Positions 36,584 to 45,745 of a stretch of DNA of 64,000 bases are shown one piece after another. Location: NCBI GenBank assembly GCA_965247705.1, contig CBDFHV010000082.1:1-64000 (forward strand), read 5' to 3'. This DNA is from CBDFHV01 sp965247705 (GTDB lineage: Bacteria > Pseudomonadota > Alphaproteobacteria > Rhodospirillales > CAMCUA01). Position 1 is the first letter of the stretch; each line of letters opens with the position of its first letter. The notes under the pieces were generated by a model. That model did no database searches. It saw only the letters and a program-made list of their open reading frames with translations, and was not told the origin of the DNA. The translations under genes were made by a program, and so were the position numbers.

Positions 36584-38137
36584 AACTTAACTGGGGACAG
36601 TATATAATTAAACTAAAATTATACACGGAGCTATACTGAGCTGCTTGCAAAATTCTTGCTCAGGGATGCTGAATTTTCTGGGCGGATTGTTGCGGTGGCG
36701 TGGTTGGGGTGCGGGGTGGTGCGATTTGGGGCGGCGGCTGATCTTTGCGCTGGAAACGGCTCGGGGGTGGCCAGGCGGTTTCGTTCTCCCTGCTATTTGC
36801 GGGAGTTGCGGGACGCCGACCGAAGCGCTTTCAGTGGCTAGGGGACGAGGCGCATGATCTGGATGGCGGCAAGCGCGGTGAGGCCGAACATGAGGTGGCA
36901 GGCGACCTTGTCGGGGCCGCGGACGCGGATCATGCGGCCGGCGAAGTTGTCCTTGAGGTTGGCGATGACGCGCTCGGCGGCTGAGCGCAGCTGATAGCGG
37001 TGGTGCTCGGCAGCTCGCAGGCCGATGCGCTTTTGCCGTTTGATCTCGGCCTTGCGCTGTTCCTTGCCCTGTTTGGTTCGCGGATGGGGCTCGATCAGGG
37101 GAACATGGCCGAGGGCGCGGCTGTGGGCCTTGATCTCCGGGGCGTCGTAGGCCGAGTCCATCAGGTCGTAGAGGCTGGTTACCCGGGCGGCGGTCATGGT
37201 GGCCAGCGGGATCGCCGCCTGGCTGTCGTGCAGGCTGGCCGAGGTGAGCAGCGCGGCGATCGGGATGTCGCCGTCGGCCACGTCGAGGTGCAGCTTGTAG
37301 CCGATCCAATGGGTGCGGTAGCCCTTGGCGTTCTGCTTGACCCCGGTGGTGCAGGCCCGCGGCAGATCGGCCAGCATCTCAGGTAGGCCCATCGCGCCTT
37401 GGCGTTCCAGGCGGCGGCGCTCCGGGGGCGCCTTGGGCCGTTCCTCGCCCTTCCTGGGCCGGCCACGCTTGCGCTTTGGCCGGGCCTCGGGTTTCGCCTT
37501 CTTCGGCGCCCGCTCGCGGGCCTCGATCGCGGTGGCATCGCGGGCGATGTGGCCGACCAGGCGCGCCCCTTGGGTCTTGGCGATCACCGCCGCGTGCAGA
37601 CGGCCGGGCAGATCGCTCGCCGCGAACTCGCCAAAGGCCCGCGAGAACGTCGCCGCGCTCGGAACCGCGCCGGCCCGGGTCCAGCCGCACAGCCGCCGCA
37701 GGGTCTTGTCCAGCACCAGGCGCTCGATCAGCACGGTGGTTTGGGCGATGTTGAAGACCGCCTTGGCGACAAAGCCCCGCGCCAGCGCCGCCCGGTCCTT
37801 GCGCGGACGCCCGACCACACCCGGCCAGTCCCGCACGAAAGCCTCGATGCGCGCCAGCTCGAGCACCGTCACCAGGTCGCGATAGCGGTCGCCGAGCGGC
37901 CCAAGCTCCTCCTCCAGCGCCGGAAAAAGTTCGCCTTGAAGGCTCTGCCAATAAACTGATAGCGTCTCGCGTAGAGGCATGGCCGGCAGTCCTTTCCAGG
38001 TGTTGTTTCTCGCAAATCCAACATACCGGAAAAGGCCTGCGGCCGCCTCGACAACAAACCAAAATCACCCGCTCAAAGCGGAAAATCCAACGCAAAACAT
38101 CCGTTTTGCAACCGCCTCTACTGTCCCCAGTTAAGTT
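36584..38137 (-). mobile_element. IS5-like insertion sequence, 1554 bp
   Basis: Perfect 17-bp terminal inverted repeats AACTTAACTGGGGACAG lie at 36584-36600 and, reversed, at 38121-38137, enclosing one DDE transposase gene. About 240 bp at the left end are non-coding. No clear target duplication is visible at the flanks (CCATG on the left, ACTCACC on the right). The right end stops 2 bp before the stop codon of the neighbouring epimerase gene. Confidence 0.85.
36838..37980 (-). CDS. IS5-like DDE transposase
   Basis: The 380-residue protein has an N-terminal DUF772-like region, a very basic linker (KKAKPEARPKRKRGRPRKGEE) and a DDE core. Acidic residues are in ARDATAIEARE, DLMDSAYDAPEI and AAERVIANLK. 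No frameshift or stop is seen, so it may be active. The IS5 assignment is from the general pattern and could be a related IS4/IS5-superfamily group. Confidence 0.85.
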   Translation of the reverse strand: MPLRETLSVYWQSLQGELFPALEEELGPLGDRYRDLVTVLELARIEAFVRDWPGVVGRPRKDRAALARGFVAKAVFNIAQTTVLIERLVLDKTLRRLCGWTRAGAVPSAATFSRAFGEFAASDLPGRLHAAVIAKTQGARLVGHIARDATAIEARERAPKKAKPEARPKRKRGRPRKGEERPKAPPERRRLERQGAMGLPEMLADLPRACTTGVKQNAKGYRTHWIGYKLHLDVADGDIPIAALLTSASLHDSQAAIPLATMTAARVTSLYDLMDSAYDAPEIKAHSRALGHVPLIEPHPRTKQGKEQRKAEIKRQKRIGLRAAEHHRYQLRSAAERVIANLKDNFAGRMIRVRGPDKVACHLMFGLTALAAIQIMRLVP

Positions 38138-38139
38138 AC

Positions 38140-39153
38140 TCACCTCAGCCGCACCTGCTGCATCATCTTAATGTTGAAATAGACCGGGTCGTTCAGCGGG
38201 TCCGGCAGGCGGCCCGCCGCGAAGGCCTCCTTCAGGTCGCGCACGGCGTCGTCGATGGTGCACTTCGGCATGAAGCCCAGCCGGTCCCGCAGCCGGCGCG
38301 AGGAGATGTGGTAGGAGCGGGGGTTGTCCGTCGGCTCCACCGCCACGGCAACGTCGCCGCCGACCACCGCACGCACGATTTCCGCCAGTTCCATCACCGT
38401 CCGGTTCTCGTCGCCGACGTTGAAGACCTGGCCGTCGATGGCCTCGTCCGGCTGGTCGAGCAGGAACAGATAGAGATCGGTCATGTCTTCGATGTGCAGG
38501 TTGGGCCGCCGCTGGCCGCCGCCGAAGACCCGGATGCGGCCGGCGTTGACCGCGTGGTTGGTGAGGATGTTGACGATCACGTCCAGGCGCTGGCGCGGCG
38601 CGTAGCCGCACACGGTGGCCGGGCGCACGGTGCAGGTGACGAAGCCGGGCTGGCGTTCCCGCTCCAGCACCTCCTCGCACAGGGCCTTGTAGCGGGAATA
38701 GTCGGTCAGCGGTTTGAGAGGCAGGTCCTCGGTCACTTCCGGTTCGTCGCTGACCCCGTAGACGCTGGACGACGACGCGTAGAGGAACCGCTTCACCCCC
38801 GCGTCCCGAGCGGCGCGAACCAGGGGCCGGAAGCTGTCATAGTTGATCGACCGGCCGAGCGCCGGATCCAGCTCGAAGGACGGGTCGTTGGAAATGCAGG
38901 CAAGGTGGATCACCGCGTCGCGGCCGGCCACCGCCCGGGCCACCGCCGCCGGGTCCCGCAAATCGCCCTTGACTTCCCGCAATTGGGACCGGTCCGCCAC
39001 GCCGTCGAACACGCGGTCGCCGTACAGGTACAAATCCAGCACGCTCACCCGATGACCGGCGGCCAGCAGCTTGGGCACCAGCCGGCTACCCACATAGCCG
39101 GCGCCACCGGTGACCAGCACCGACCAGGGACCTCGCCTCTCGGATGCGATCAT
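38140..39153 (-). CDS. NAD-dependent epimerase/dehydratase (extended SDR)
   Basis: This 337-residue protein has the Rossmann motif TGGAGYVGSRL near the N-terminus, the active-site YSRYK with the catalytic tyrosine/lysine preceded by SSSSVYG, and PATVCGYAPRQRLD. It is probably a nucleotide-sugar epimerase or dehydratase of cell-surface polysaccharide synthesis; the substrate is unknown. The ATG at 39153 is used. An IS ends 2 bp after its stop codon without altering the protein. Confidence 0.85.
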   Translation of the reverse strand: MIASERRGPWSVLVTGGAGYVGSRLVPKLLAAGHRVSVLDLYLYGDRVFDGVADRSQLREVKGDLRDPAAVARAVAGRDAVIHLACISNDPSFELDPALGRSINYDSFRPLVRAARDAGVKRFLYASSSSVYGVSDEPEVTEDLPLKPLTDYSRYKALCEEVLERERQPGFVTCTVRPATVCGYAPRQRLDVIVNILTNHAVNAGRIRVFGGGQRRPNLHIEDMTDLYLFLLDQPDEAIDGQVFNVGDENRTVMELAEIVRAVVGGDVAVAVEPTDNPRSYHISSRRLRDRLGFMPKCTIDDAVRDLKEAFAAGRLPDPLNDPVYFNIKMMQQVRLR

Positions 39154-39175
39154 CGCCTCCAGCCTCCGCGCCCCA

Positions 39176-39613
39176 TCACCCCGCGCGGTCTTCCACCAAA
39201 TCGCCCACGTCCGCGCCGAGGGCCGCCGCCAGGCGCTTCAACAGGGCCAGGGACGGTTCCCGTTGGCGCGTTTCGATCATGGAAAGCTGGCTCTTGCTGG
39301 CCCCGGCTTGCCGGGACAGTTGCACTAAGGTGAGACCCCGGGCCTTGCGCCACGCTTTCAATGGATGGATCCCCGCGGCGATGGCGAAGGCCACATCGGC
39401 CGGAATAAAGGGCTGACCCGCTGCTTCGGCCTTGGTGGCGTCGAAGGCTGCCACATCGGCCGCATCCTCCGCCGATGCGCGTAGGCGGTCCAACTCGGCG
39501 CGGCGAATGAGTACAAAGCCGGGGAACGCGGTCCGAACCGCTGCGCGGACCTCGCGGCGGGACAGAGAGTTGCGAGATTCGCCGGTGCCTGTCTCGGAGG
39601 TATTGATGGTCAT
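39176..39613 (-). CDS. HTH antitoxin of a RelE-type module
   Basis: This is a 145-residue protein. The first half (FVLIRRAELDRLRASAEDA) resembles the Phd-like part of such antitoxins. The second half is an Xre helix-turn-helix (LTLVQLSRQAGASKSQLSMIETRQREPSLALL). ATG 39613 is preferred because GAAGGAAA lies about nine bases upstream; a TTG at 39631 would overlap the toxin stop by 4 bp. It is the second gene of a toxin-first operon, the HigBA-like order. Confidence 0.82.
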   Translation of the reverse strand: MTINTSETGTGESRNSLSRREVRAAVRTAFPGFVLIRRAELDRLRASAEDAADVAAFDATKAEAAGQPFIPADVAFAIAAGIHPLKAWRKARGLTLVQLSRQAGASKSQLSMIETRQREPSLALLKRLAAALGADVGDLVEDRAG

Positions 39614-39627
39614 CGTGGCGGTTTCCT

Positions 39628-39885
39628 TCAACGATATGCCCGGCTGCGGTGATCGACGATGTACACGGTCAAGGTCAGGGCACTCCGGTCGATTTCATAG
39701 AGCGCGCGCCAGTTACCCATCCGGATACGGAAGGCACTCGCCCGTCCGGCGAGAGGCCTGACATTGCGGTGACTCGCGAACGGATCCGCTGCAATCTCCG
39801 CCAGTCGGACCTTCAATGTATCGCGCACAGAGGCTGGCAGCCCGACAATGGATTTACTGGCCGTGCGGGTAAACACCACGCGCAT
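39628..39885 (-). CDS. RelE/ParE-family toxin
   Basis: This 85-residue basic protein matches the RelE fold: VFTRTASKSIVGLPASVRDTLKVRL, VRPLAGRASAFRIRMGNWRALYEID and a VYIVDHRSRAYR end. Ribosome-dependent mRNA cleavage or gyrase inhibition is known for the family; which applies is not visible. The downstream HTH gene is its antitoxin. The promoter region overlaps the decayed 3' end of the neighbouring epimerase gene. Confidence 0.84.
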   Translation of the reverse strand: MRVVFTRTASKSIVGLPASVRDTLKVRLAEIAADPFASHRNVRPLAGRASAFRIRMGNWRALYEIDRSALTLTVYIVDHRSRAYR

Positions 39886-39900
39886 CGTCTGAAGTTTACA

Positions 39901-40941
39901 TCAAGTGGAATTCCCGTCAACACGAAAGTTCGCGCAATGTGGAATTTCCACCTCCCAAGTGTCGGAACCAGGTTTCCGTGGCCTTGGCCACCGTCTCCTG
40001 GGTCCACACGGGGAACCATTTGCGTTCCGCCAGTTCTCGATATTGTCCAGCATGATTCCCACGCCGGTCTCGAAATCCACCTGGGGTGCCCAGCCGAGAA
40101 CCTCGCGGGCGCGGGTGGTGTCGGCCTGGGTGCGATCGGGCTCTCCGGGACGCTTCGGGACGTGAACCGTTTCGCCGCCCAGCAGAGCCACCAGGCGGTT
40201 CACCGACGGGCTCTCGCCCGTGCCAATGTTGATCGCCTCGCCCCGGGCGGCCTCCGTCCGTGCCGCGCGCGCGAATGCGTCGGCGACGTCGGTCACGAAG
40301 GTGAAGTCCCGGCCCTGGCTGCCGTCGCCGACAACGGTAAAGGGCTTGCCGGCAAGCTTCTGGGCCAGGAACACCCCGAACACCGCGCCGTAGGCGCCGG
40401 AGGTGCGCGAGCGCGGCCCGTAGACGTTGAACAGGCGCAGGGACGTCACCGGCAGGCCGTAGACCCGGCCCCAGTGCATCACATACTGCTCGCCCACCCA
40501 TTTGGTGAGGGCGTAGGGATATTGCGGCCGGGGCGGGGCCGACTCGGGGGTGGGATAGACGTCGGGTATGCCGTAGCAGGAGGACGAAGCCGCGTAGACC
40601 AGCGGGCCGGCACGGGCGGCCCGGGCCGCTTCCAGCACCCGCACGGTGCCTTCCACATTGGCCCGGTGATAGTCGATAGGGCGCTCCACGGACGGGACGA
40701 TGTCGGCCAGCGCCGCCAGGTGAAAGACCGTATCCCCCCTCTCCAGCCACGAAGGCCGCTCCGCCGTGGTGATGTCGGCCTCCACCACGTCGAGGCGCGA
40801 ATTATCCGCCAGGTGGTTCAGGTTCTCCAGGCGTCCCGTGGCCAGGTTGTCGACCACCCGGACCCGCGCGCCATCGGCCAGCAGCCGCTCAACCAGGTGG
40901 GAGCCGATGAAGCCGGCGCCACCGGTGACGACCGCGGTCAT
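39901..40941 (-). CDS. NAD-dependent epimerase (extended SDR) with frameshifted C-terminus
   Basis: The first 300 residues are a complete UDP-sugar epimerase-like SDR: TGGAGFIGSHLVERLL, SSSCYG, YALTK and RLFNVYGPRS. The reading frame then ends in an odd tail (NGSPCGPRRRWPRPRKPG). In the neighbouring frame the DNA just after codon NIENWRNA encodes WFPVWTQETVAKATETWF, the usual C-terminus of this family. This points to a one- or two-base indel near 40020-40030. ATG 40941 is used. Probable role: nucleotide-sugar synthesis for surface polysaccharide. Confidence 0.82.
   Translation of the reverse strand: MTAVVTGGAGFIGSHLVERLLADGARVRVVDNLATGRLENLNHLADNSRLDVVEADITTAERPSWLERGDTVFHLAALADIVPSVERPIDYHRANVEGTVRVLEAARAARAGPLVYAASSSCYGIPDVYPTPESAPPRPQYPYALTKWVGEQYVMHWGRVYGLPVTSLRLFNVYGPRSRTSGAYGAVFGVFLAQKLAGKPFTVVGDGSQGRDFTFVTDVADAFARAARTEAARGEAINIGTGESPSVNRLVALLGGETVHVPKRPGEPDRTQADTTRAREVLGWAPQVDFETGVGIMLDNIENWRNANGSPCGPRRRWPRPRKPGSDTWEVEIPHCANFRVDGNST
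39905..39946. promoter_or_regulatory. operator-like direct repeats upstream of the RelE/HTH operon
   Basis: GTGGAATT occurs at 39905-39912 and 39939-39946, each followed by a short CC-containing palindrome-like end. They lie 20-60 bp upstream of the toxin start, where an antitoxin-bound operator is expected. The segment is also the frameshifted tail of the adjacent epimerase gene. Confidence 0.35.
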
Positions 40942-40966
40942 GGCCACCGGCGGCGGCGGTGGCGCT

Positions 40967-41959
40967 TCAAGCCGCCTTTTTCTTCGCCGATGCCCGACGG
41001 GCGGGCTTCTCGGCGATGAACTTGTTCTCCAGCGCGCCCAGGCCGGTGATCTCGATGCGCACCGTGTCGCCGTCCCTGAGCGGCCGCTGGGGTTTGCTGT
41101 AGTAGCCGACGCCGCTGGGCGTACCGGTGGAGATCACGTCCCCCGGCTCAATGGTGCAGAACCTGGAAATGTCGGCGATGAGGGCCTGTGTCCGAAAGAT
41201 GAGCTGGCTGGTGTTCGACGACTGCATGAGCTTGCCGCTCACCCAGGTCTTCAAGTCCAGGGCGTGGGGGTTCTTGATCTCGTCCGCAGTCACCAGCGCC
41301 GGGCCCATGATCCCGAACTGATCCCAGGCCTTACCCGCCATCCACTGGGTGGTGCGGTTCTGCCAGTCGCGGGCGGAGACATCGTTGACGATCGTGTAGC
41401 CGGCCACGTGATCCATCGCCGACCGCTTGGGGACGTTGCGGCCGCGCTTGCCGACGACAATGGCGAACTCCCCCTCGTAGTCGACGAACTTGGCCGCCCG
41501 GGGCAGAACGATGCGCTCCCCCGGGCCGGCGACGCTGATGGTGAACTTGTTGAACAGGGTCGGCACCGTGGGGATGGCGTGGCCGCCCTCCTCCGCGTGA
41601 TCCCGATAGTTGAGCCCGACCAGGATGAACTTCGGCGGCCGCGGCACCGGCGCGCACAGTTTGGCCTTGGCGCGGTCGAGGACCATGCGGCGCAGGGCGG
41701 GGGGAACCGCCCGCTGGCCCTTCATCGCCTTGACCATGGCGGACACGGTCCGTTTCGCCGCGGCCAGCCCGGCGGATCCCGCGGCCAGCAGGTCCACCAT
41801 ATCGGTGACGGCTTCCAGCCGGTTCGGTTTGCCGTCGCGGCGCGCCAGGTAGCGTGCCGCCGCCGCCAGATCGACGATGCGCTCCTTGCCGCCGTCGCTG
41901 GCCGGCAGGATCGCGCCCACCCGCTGCTGCTTGCCTTGTTGGAAGGTCACCAGTCGCAT
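40967..41959 (-). CDS. fumarylacetoacetate hydrolase family protein
   Basis: This 330-residue protein has the FAH catalytic core: GLNYRDHAEEGG, metal-binding FVDYEGEFAIVVGKRGRNV, GYTIVNDVSARDWQ and GDVISTGTPSGVGYY. Members hydrolyse or decarboxylate beta-diketo or 2-oxo acids in aromatic and sugar-acid breakdown. The substrate is unknown here. AGGAGG lies just upstream of ATG 41959. It is divergent from the FAD oxidase pair. Confidence 0.88.
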   Translation of the reverse strand: MRLVTFQQGKQQRVGAILPASDGGKERIVDLAAAARYLARRDGKPNRLEAVTDMVDLLAAGSAGLAAAKRTVSAMVKAMKGQRAVPPALRRMVLDRAKAKLCAPVPRPPKFILVGLNYRDHAEEGGHAIPTVPTLFNKFTISVAGPGERIVLPRAAKFVDYEGEFAIVVGKRGRNVPKRSAMDHVAGYTIVNDVSARDWQNRTTQWMAGKAWDQFGIMGPALVTADEIKNPHALDLKTWVSGKLMQSSNTSQLIFRTQALIADISRFCTIEPGDVISTGTPSGVGYYSKPQRPLRDGDTVRIEITGLGALENKFIAEKPARRASAKKKAA

Positions 41960-42168
41960 GAGGTCCTCCTGATCTGCCCCGTCGGGGTGGTTCTGTTCGC
42001 TGGTCGATTGAGCCTTGGGTCCGGTCCACCGCGTGATCTATTGTCGAAGCGAAGTCGCCGATGACTTCGCACGCCCGTGCCCAACCGAACGGTTACCATG
42101 ACATCCGTTGGCAATGCAAAGCCGAGGCTGATTGTTGCGGCCGGCGCCTCCTACTGGGGAGATCGCCT

Positions 42169-43554
42169 GTGAGCCCGCCCCGCGTCGTCGTCGTTGGCGC
42201 CGGACCCGCCGGCACCCGCGCCGCCGAGACCATCGCCGCCGCCGGCCTTCGTCCGACCGTGGTGGATGAATCGCCGGCCAGCGGCGGTCAGATCTATCGC
42301 CGGCTGCAGCCGCCCCTGTCCCGGGATGCGTCCCAGGTCTACGGGTTCGAGGCGACGAAGGCGGTGGCGCTCCATGGAGCCTTCGACCGGCTCGAAGGGA
42401 AGATCGACCACTGGCCCGACAGCCTCGCCTGGGCGGTGCGCGATTCGGTCCTCTACGTGGTCCGCGACGGGGTTTCCCGAACCCTGCCCTTCGAGGCCCT
42501 GATCCTGGCGACCGGCGCGGTGGACCGCCTGCTGCCGTTCCCCGGCTGGACCCTGCCCGGCGTCTATACCCTGGGCGGCGCCCAGGTGGCGCTGAAGGCG
42601 CAGGGGTGCGCCGTCGGCGCCCGGGTGGTCTTCATGGGTTCCTCGCCCCTTCTCTATCTGCTGGCCTGGCAGTACGCCAAGGCCGGGGCAAACGTCGCCG
42701 CGGTGTTGGATTGCGCGCCCCTGGCCGCCAAGCGCCACCTGGCCGGCGGCTTGCGGCACGACGGGGCGACGGTGCTCAAGGGCCTGTGGTACGGGGCCCA
42801 GCTTCGCGCCCGTGGCGTGCCCCTGGGGTTCGGCGTCCGGCCGGTGCGGGTGGAAGGCGATGATGGGGTCTCGGCCATCATCTACCGGGACGGGGGCGGT
42901 CGGGAACGGCGGATCGACTGCGATGCGCTCGCCGTCGGCTTCGGACTCAAGCCCGAAAGCCAATTGGCCCAGTTGGCCGGCGCCGAATACCGCTTCGAGC
43001 CGGACCAGGGCCAATGGCTGCCGGATACGGACCCGTGGGGCCGGGCGGCGCCGGGCCTCTATCTGGCCGGCGACGGCATGCGGGTGGGCGGCGCCGACGC
43101 GGCGGAAGCGGCGGGCGCCCTGGCCGGGCAAGCCGTCCTCTCAGACCTGAAACTGCCCGCCCCGACGGCTGAGCCGGAGGCCGCCTTGCGGGCCCGCCTC
43201 GACCGGGCCCTGGGCTTGCAGGCGGCGTTCACAAAAGCCTTTCCGCCGCCGGTGGGCCTGGCGGCGGGCCTGGCCGACGACCAGATCGCCTGCCGCTGCG
43301 AGGCGATCACCGCCGGCGAGATCCGCGACGCCGTCCGTCGCGACGTCGGCGCCCGGGAGATCAACCGTGCCAAGGCCTTTAGCCGGGTCGGCATGGGGCG
43401 CTGCCAGGGGCGCTTCTGCGAACTCGGCGCCGCCGAGATCGTCGCCGCGGAGCTGGGCGTGCCCCTGTCCGAGGTGGGACGGCTGCGCGCCGCCGCGCCG
43501 GTCAAGCCCATTCCCCTGGGGCTGCCCCAGGAGGAGTCCGATGCCGCCGATTGA
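42169..43554 (+). CDS. FAD-dependent oxidoreductase, HcnB / opine-oxidase subunit A-like
   Basis: This 461-residue protein has the FAD motif VVVGAGPAGTRAAE at the N-terminus and GDGMRVGGADAAEAAG later. A C-terminal BFD-like [2Fe-2S] domain has cysteines in CRCEAIT and GRCQGRFC. GTG 42169 follows GGGGAG at seven bases; the open frame upstream to 42061 lacks family similarity. It is translationally adjacent to an HcnC-like oxidase, with which it should form an amino-acid or amine dehydrogenase. The small HcnA-type ferredoxin subunit usually encoded nearby is not found. Confidence 0.85.
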   Translation: MSPPRVVVVGAGPAGTRAAETIAAAGLRPTVVDESPASGGQIYRRLQPPLSRDASQVYGFEATKAVALHGAFDRLEGKIDHWPDSLAWAVRDSVLYVVRDGVSRTLPFEALILATGAVDRLLPFPGWTLPGVYTLGGAQVALKAQGCAVGARVVFMGSSPLLYLLAWQYAKAGANVAAVLDCAPLAAKRHLAGGLRHDGATVLKGLWYGAQLRARGVPLGFGVRPVRVEGDDGVSAIIYRDGGGRERRIDCDALAVGFGLKPESQLAQLAGAEYRFEPDQGQWLPDTDPWGRAAPGLYLAGDGMRVGGADAAEAAGALAGQAVLSDLKLPAPTAEPEAALRARLDRALGLQAAFTKAFPPPVGLAAGLADDQIACRCEAITAGEIRDAVRRDVGAREINRAKAFSRVGMGRCQGRFCELGAAEIVAAELGVPLSEVGRLRAAAPVKPIPLGLPQEESDAAD

Positions 43555-44653
43555 GGCGGACGTGGTCATCGCCGGCGGCGGCATCATGGGCTGTTCCACC
43601 GCCCTGCACCTGCGCCTGCGGGGCCGCTCGGTGGTCCTGTTGGAGCGCGATACGGTTGCCGCCCATGCCAGCGGCGTCAACTTCGGCAACGTCCGCCGCC
43701 AGCGCCGGTTTCTGCCCCAGCTTCCGCTGGCCATGCGATCGCGGGAGATTTGGGGCCGCCTCGCCGACCTGGTCGGCGATACCTGCGAGTTCACCCCTGC
43801 CGGCCACGTGGTCTTCGCCTTCGACGAAGGCGACATGGCGGCGCTCGAGACCTACGCCATGCGTGCGCTGGAGTACGGCCTGGAGCTGGAGATTCTCGGC
43901 GCCAACGCGGTGTGCGAGCGCTGGCCGTGGGTCGGCGACGGCATCATCGGCGGCTCCTGGTCCCCCAACGACGGCCATGCCAATCCGCGCCTGCTGGCGC
44001 CGGCATTCGCCCGGCGCGCCCGCGCCATCGGGGCGCAGATTCTCGAGGGGGCCACCGTCGTCGAGGCGCGCCACGACGGCGCCCGGTTTCGTGTCGCCAC
44101 CGATGACGGCCGGGAAATCGCCGCACCGGTGATGGTCAACGCGAGCGGCGCCTGGGCCGACACCCTTTCCGCCTGGTTCGGCGAGCCCGTATCCCTGGTG
44201 CCGGAAGCGCCCCAGCAAGGGGTGACCGAACCCCTGCCCCCGCTCATCGGTCCCACGGTGGGGACCCTGGCCGGAGACATCTATTTGCGCCAGGTCGCGC
44301 GGGGCAATGTGGTCTTCGGGGGCGGGCGCGGCATCGCCGACGCGGCGGCCAGGCGGGTCTATACCCGGCCCCAGCGCACGCTGACGCATTTCACCCTCAT
44401 CCGGCGGCTGGTCCCCGCCCTCGGCCACGCCCGCCTGATCCGCACCTGGGCGGGAATCGAGGGCTACATGCCCGACGACATCCCGGTCATCGGGCCCAGC
44501 CGCACCACCCCGGGTCTGTTCCACGCCTTCGGCTTCTGCGGCCACGGGTTCCAGCTTGGCCCCGGGGTCGGATCCGTGCTCGCCGAGCTGATCGTCGACG
44601 GGCACAGCGACGTGCCACTGGAACCCTTCCACATCGCCCGCTTCGCCGCCTGA
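43541..44653 (+). CDS. FAD-dependent D-amino-acid/glycine oxidase-like subunit (HcnC/SoxB type)
   Basis: This 370-residue DAO-fold flavoprotein starts with VVIAGGGIMGCSTALHL. It contains GHANPRLLAPAFARRA, the VNASGAWAD motif and the C-terminal FHAFGFCGHGFQLGPGVG. It overlaps the preceding HcnB-like gene by 14 bp and has GGAGGAG before its ATG. The pair probably oxidises an imino or N-substituted amino acid; the electron acceptor is unknown. Confidence 0.86.
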   Translation: MPPIEADVVIAGGGIMGCSTALHLRLRGRSVVLLERDTVAAHASGVNFGNVRRQRRFLPQLPLAMRSREIWGRLADLVGDTCEFTPAGHVVFAFDEGDMAALETYAMRALEYGLELEILGANAVCERWPWVGDGIIGGSWSPNDGHANPRLLAPAFARRARAIGAQILEGATVVEARHDGARFRVATDDGREIAAPVMVNASGAWADTLSAWFGEPVSLVPEAPQQGVTEPLPPLIGPTVGTLAGDIYLRQVARGNVVFGGGRGIADAAARRVYTRPQRTLTHFTLIRRLVPALGHARLIRTWAGIEGYMPDDIPVIGPSRTTPGLFHAFGFCGHGFQLGPGVGSVLAELIVDGHSDVPLEPFHIARFAA

Positions 44654-44748
44654 AGGCGGTGACCGGAGGCCCCGGCGCGGCTATAGTCGCGCCGCGCGCC
44701 AAGGGAGGGCTATGGTCGCGCCCCGCGCGACAGGGAAGGATTTCGCCC

Positions 44749-45726
44749 ATGGGCCTCAAGGTGGCCATCCAGATGGACCCCATCGGGTCCATCGACATCG
44801 ACGCCGACAGCACCTTCGTCATTGCCCTGGAGGCCCAGTCCCGGGGCCATCGCCTGTGGCACTACGGACCCCGCAACCTGGCGTTTTCCGAGGGCCGGGT
44901 GACCGCCCGCGCCCAGCCCCTGACCGTGCGCCGCGAAGCCGGCAACCATCACACTCTGGGCGCGGAGGAGACCATCGACCTGGCCGACATGGACGTGGTG
45001 CAGATGCGCCAGGACCCGCCGTTCGACATGGGCTACATCACCGCCACCCACCTGCTGGAACACATCCACCCCGGCACCCTGGTGGTCAACGATCCGGTGC
45101 AGGTGCGCAACGCGCCGGAAAAGCTGTTCGTCACCCACTTCCCCGACCTGATGCCGCCGACCATCATCACGTCGGAGCGGGATCGCATCGTCGCCTTCCG
45201 CGAGGAACACAAGGACATCATCGTCAAGCCCCTGTTCGGCAATGGCGGCGCCGGGGTCTTCCACATCGGACCCGAGGACGAGAACCTAAGCGCGCTGCTG
45301 GAGCTGTTCACCGACCTCTATCGGGAGCCCATCATCACCCAGGCCTACCTGCCCGAGGTGCGCCAGGGGGACAAGCGCATCATCCTTATCGACGGCGAGC
45401 CCGCCGGCGCCATCCTGCGAGTGCCGCCCCCCGGCGAGGCGCGGGCCAACATGCACGTCGGCGCCAGGCCCGAGAAAGCGGACCTCACCGACCGCGACCG
45501 GGAGATCTGCGCCGCCATCGGCCCGGCGTTGCGCGAGCTTGGCCTGATCTTCGTCGGCATCGACGTCATCGGGCGCTACCTGACGGAAATCAACGTCACC
45601 TCGCCCACCGGCCTGCAAGAGATCAACCGCTTCGACGGGGTCAACCTGGAGGGCCGGATCTGGGACGCCATCGAACGCCGGATCGAGGCGGCGAAGACGG
45701 CGGGACCCTCGGCGGCGTCGGCGTGA
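44749..45726 (+). CDS. gshB: glutathione synthase
   Basis: The enzyme joins gamma-glutamylcysteine and glycine with ATP. The 325-residue protein begins VAIQMDPIGSIDIDADSTF, has QMRQDPPFDMGYITATHLLE, the ATP-grasp loop KPLFGNGGAGV and the end LTEINVTSPTGLQEINRF, all typical of GshB. The ATG at 44749 is preceded by GGAAGGA. In related genomes gshB is often near comM, which here lies 6.8 kb away beyond accessory DNA. Confidence 0.93.
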   Translation: MGLKVAIQMDPIGSIDIDADSTFVIALEAQSRGHRLWHYGPRNLAFSEGRVTARAQPLTVRREAGNHHTLGAEETIDLADMDVVQMRQDPPFDMGYITATHLLEHIHPGTLVVNDPVQVRNAPEKLFVTHFPDLMPPTIITSERDRIVAFREEHKDIIVKPLFGNGGAGVFHIGPEDENLSALLELFTDLYREPIITQAYLPEVRQGDKRIILIDGEPAGAILRVPPPGEARANMHVGARPEKADLTDRDREICAAIGPALRELGLIFVGIDVIGRYLTEINVTSPTGLQEINRFDGVNLEGRIWDAIERRIEAAKTAGPSAASA

Positions 45727-45745
45727 CCCATCGCCTGGCTTCGCG

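Noticed and set aside
36608..37309. 233-codon minus-strand ORF overlapping the IS5-like transposase
   Set aside because: Out-of-frame reading of the transposase 3' half plus IS end; no independent start or motif.
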